A DNA stretch of 64,000 nucleotides from Streptomyces brasiliensis (GTDB lineage: Bacteria > Actinomycetota > Actinomycetes > Streptomycetales > Streptomycetaceae): positions 62,001-126,000 of the forward strand of contig NZ_BMQA01000007.1 in assembly GCF_014647875.1 (NCBI RefSeq), read 5' to 3'. The position numbers and the translations under genes were made by a program. Below, piece by piece: positions 63,574 to 64,000 of this stretch. The stretch's first letter is position 1, and every line of letters starts with the position of its first letter. The notes under the pieces are model-generated. The model was not told the origin of the DNA. It saw only the letters and a program-made list of their open reading frames with translations, and did no database searches.

Positions 63574-64000
63574 CGAGCCACCTCCTCCCGTCCGCCCGGC
63601 GGACCTCGCCATGCCCTCAGTTCTACGGCACGACACTGACAATTCGAGAGGCCCAACTCCGGTTCAGACGCGTCGGTTTTGTGACGTTTCCGAGTCCGCC
63701 GCACGGAGCGGGCGCCGGACCACGTTAGGCCCCTCGGCACCGTCAGCCAATCTGGTTATCCACAGGCCATGTGGACGACGGCCCCTATGCTGTGGAGAAC
63801 TCGGCCAAACCTGTGCACGACCCGGTGGACAGTGCTGTGAACAAGCCCTCGATCATCTCAGAAGAACTAGCCTGACCAGCACTTTTCCCATCCACCGGCT
63901 GTGCAGAAGAAAAACTTCCTCAGTCGGACCAAGATCGGTTCGAACAGGACGCAAGAGCGCATGCCACGAGACTGACAGTAAGGGGTGCAAGCAGATTGCA
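63574..64000. other. dnaB upstream region with a DnaA box
   Basis: No gene is seen to the window edge. A perfect DnaA box TTATCCACA lies at 63756-63764, followed by loose TGTGGA matches near 63769-63777 and 63792-63800. They lie about 185 bases upstream of the dnaB start and may link dnaB expression to DnaA. Confidence 0.55.

Noticed and set aside
63920..63960. GGTTCGAAC resembling a tRNA T-loop
   Set aside because: The flanking bases do not form a T stem, and no acceptor or anticodon arm surrounds it.

Overview
The window is high-GC actinobacterial DNA and almost certainly a Streptomyces chromosome. The support is strong third-position G/C bias, frequent GTG starts, many apparently leaderless genes, an ssgR-ssgA sporulation pair, a dtpA copper/peroxidase cluster, and several parS-type palindromes with the Streptomyces core TGTTTCACGTGAAACA. 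Gene order matches, from memory and unverified, the S. coelicolor region of roughly SCO3911 (dnaB) to SCO3978, which lies near oriC. The clusters of DnaA boxes and parS-like sites fit an origin-proximal position.

Layout. 1-10.4 kb: end of a glycerophosphodiester phosphodiesterase, an anti-sigma-type ATPase, a SEC-C/DUF5926 protein, a membrane-anchored hypothetical protein and a primase-polymerase-like protein, a GAF-PP2C phosphatase, an aminopeptidase P, a MocR regulator, a GNAT enzyme and a second ATPase. 10.5-16.6 kb: copper delivery and extracellular peroxidase genes (Met/His-rich membrane protein, YcnI, Sco, PCuAC chaperone, CopC-CopD fusion, DtpA). 16.7-20.3 kb: pheA, a DnaA-box cluster, serS and a HAD phosphatase. 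20.3-24.5 kb: a structured noncoding stretch and a four-gene ABC-2 transporter operon. 24.7-31.2 kb: an M24 peptidase, an alpha/beta hydrolase-SDR fusion, kptA, an F420-type oxidoreductase, a second HAD phosphatase and an M23 peptidase. 31.6-39.1 kb: cydAB-cydDC under a Rex-type operator, then an aromatic/histidinol-phosphate aminotransferase. 39.6-46.2 kb: a LacI regulator, a PPP-type phosphatase, hypothetical proteins, a transposase remnant and a second GAF-PP2C phosphatase. 46.3-53 kb: thiC with a TPP riboswitch, ssgA and ssgR, small membrane proteins, a cupin, the tyrosine phosphatase ptpA and a cystathionine gamma-lyase-like enzyme. 53-64 kb: a LysR regulator, a NUDIX hydrolase, a truncated gene, a HAD hydrolase, GNAT enzymes, an HbpS/GlcG-like protein, a divergent MarR/MFS pair, a serine hydrolase with a VanX-type dipeptidase, and dnaB.

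How the genes work together. The copper genes probably form one extracytoplasmic pathway that loads copper enzymes and includes the peroxidase DtpA. The cyd genes make cytochrome bd oxidase and its CydDC exporter, and a Rex-type palindrome lies upstream of cydA. Two GAF-PP2C phosphatases and two HATPase proteins suggest partner-switching regulation. ssgR/ssgA act in sporulation. No CRISPR array, rRNA, tRNA or intact mobile element is visible. The most unusual signals are an in-frame TGA separating a plausible N-terminal extension from the first PP2C gene, a parS-like site inside the variable arm of the thiC riboswitch, parS sites at the cydDC start, two DnaA-box groups outside oriC, and a primase-polymerase-like protein without its acidic active-site motif.
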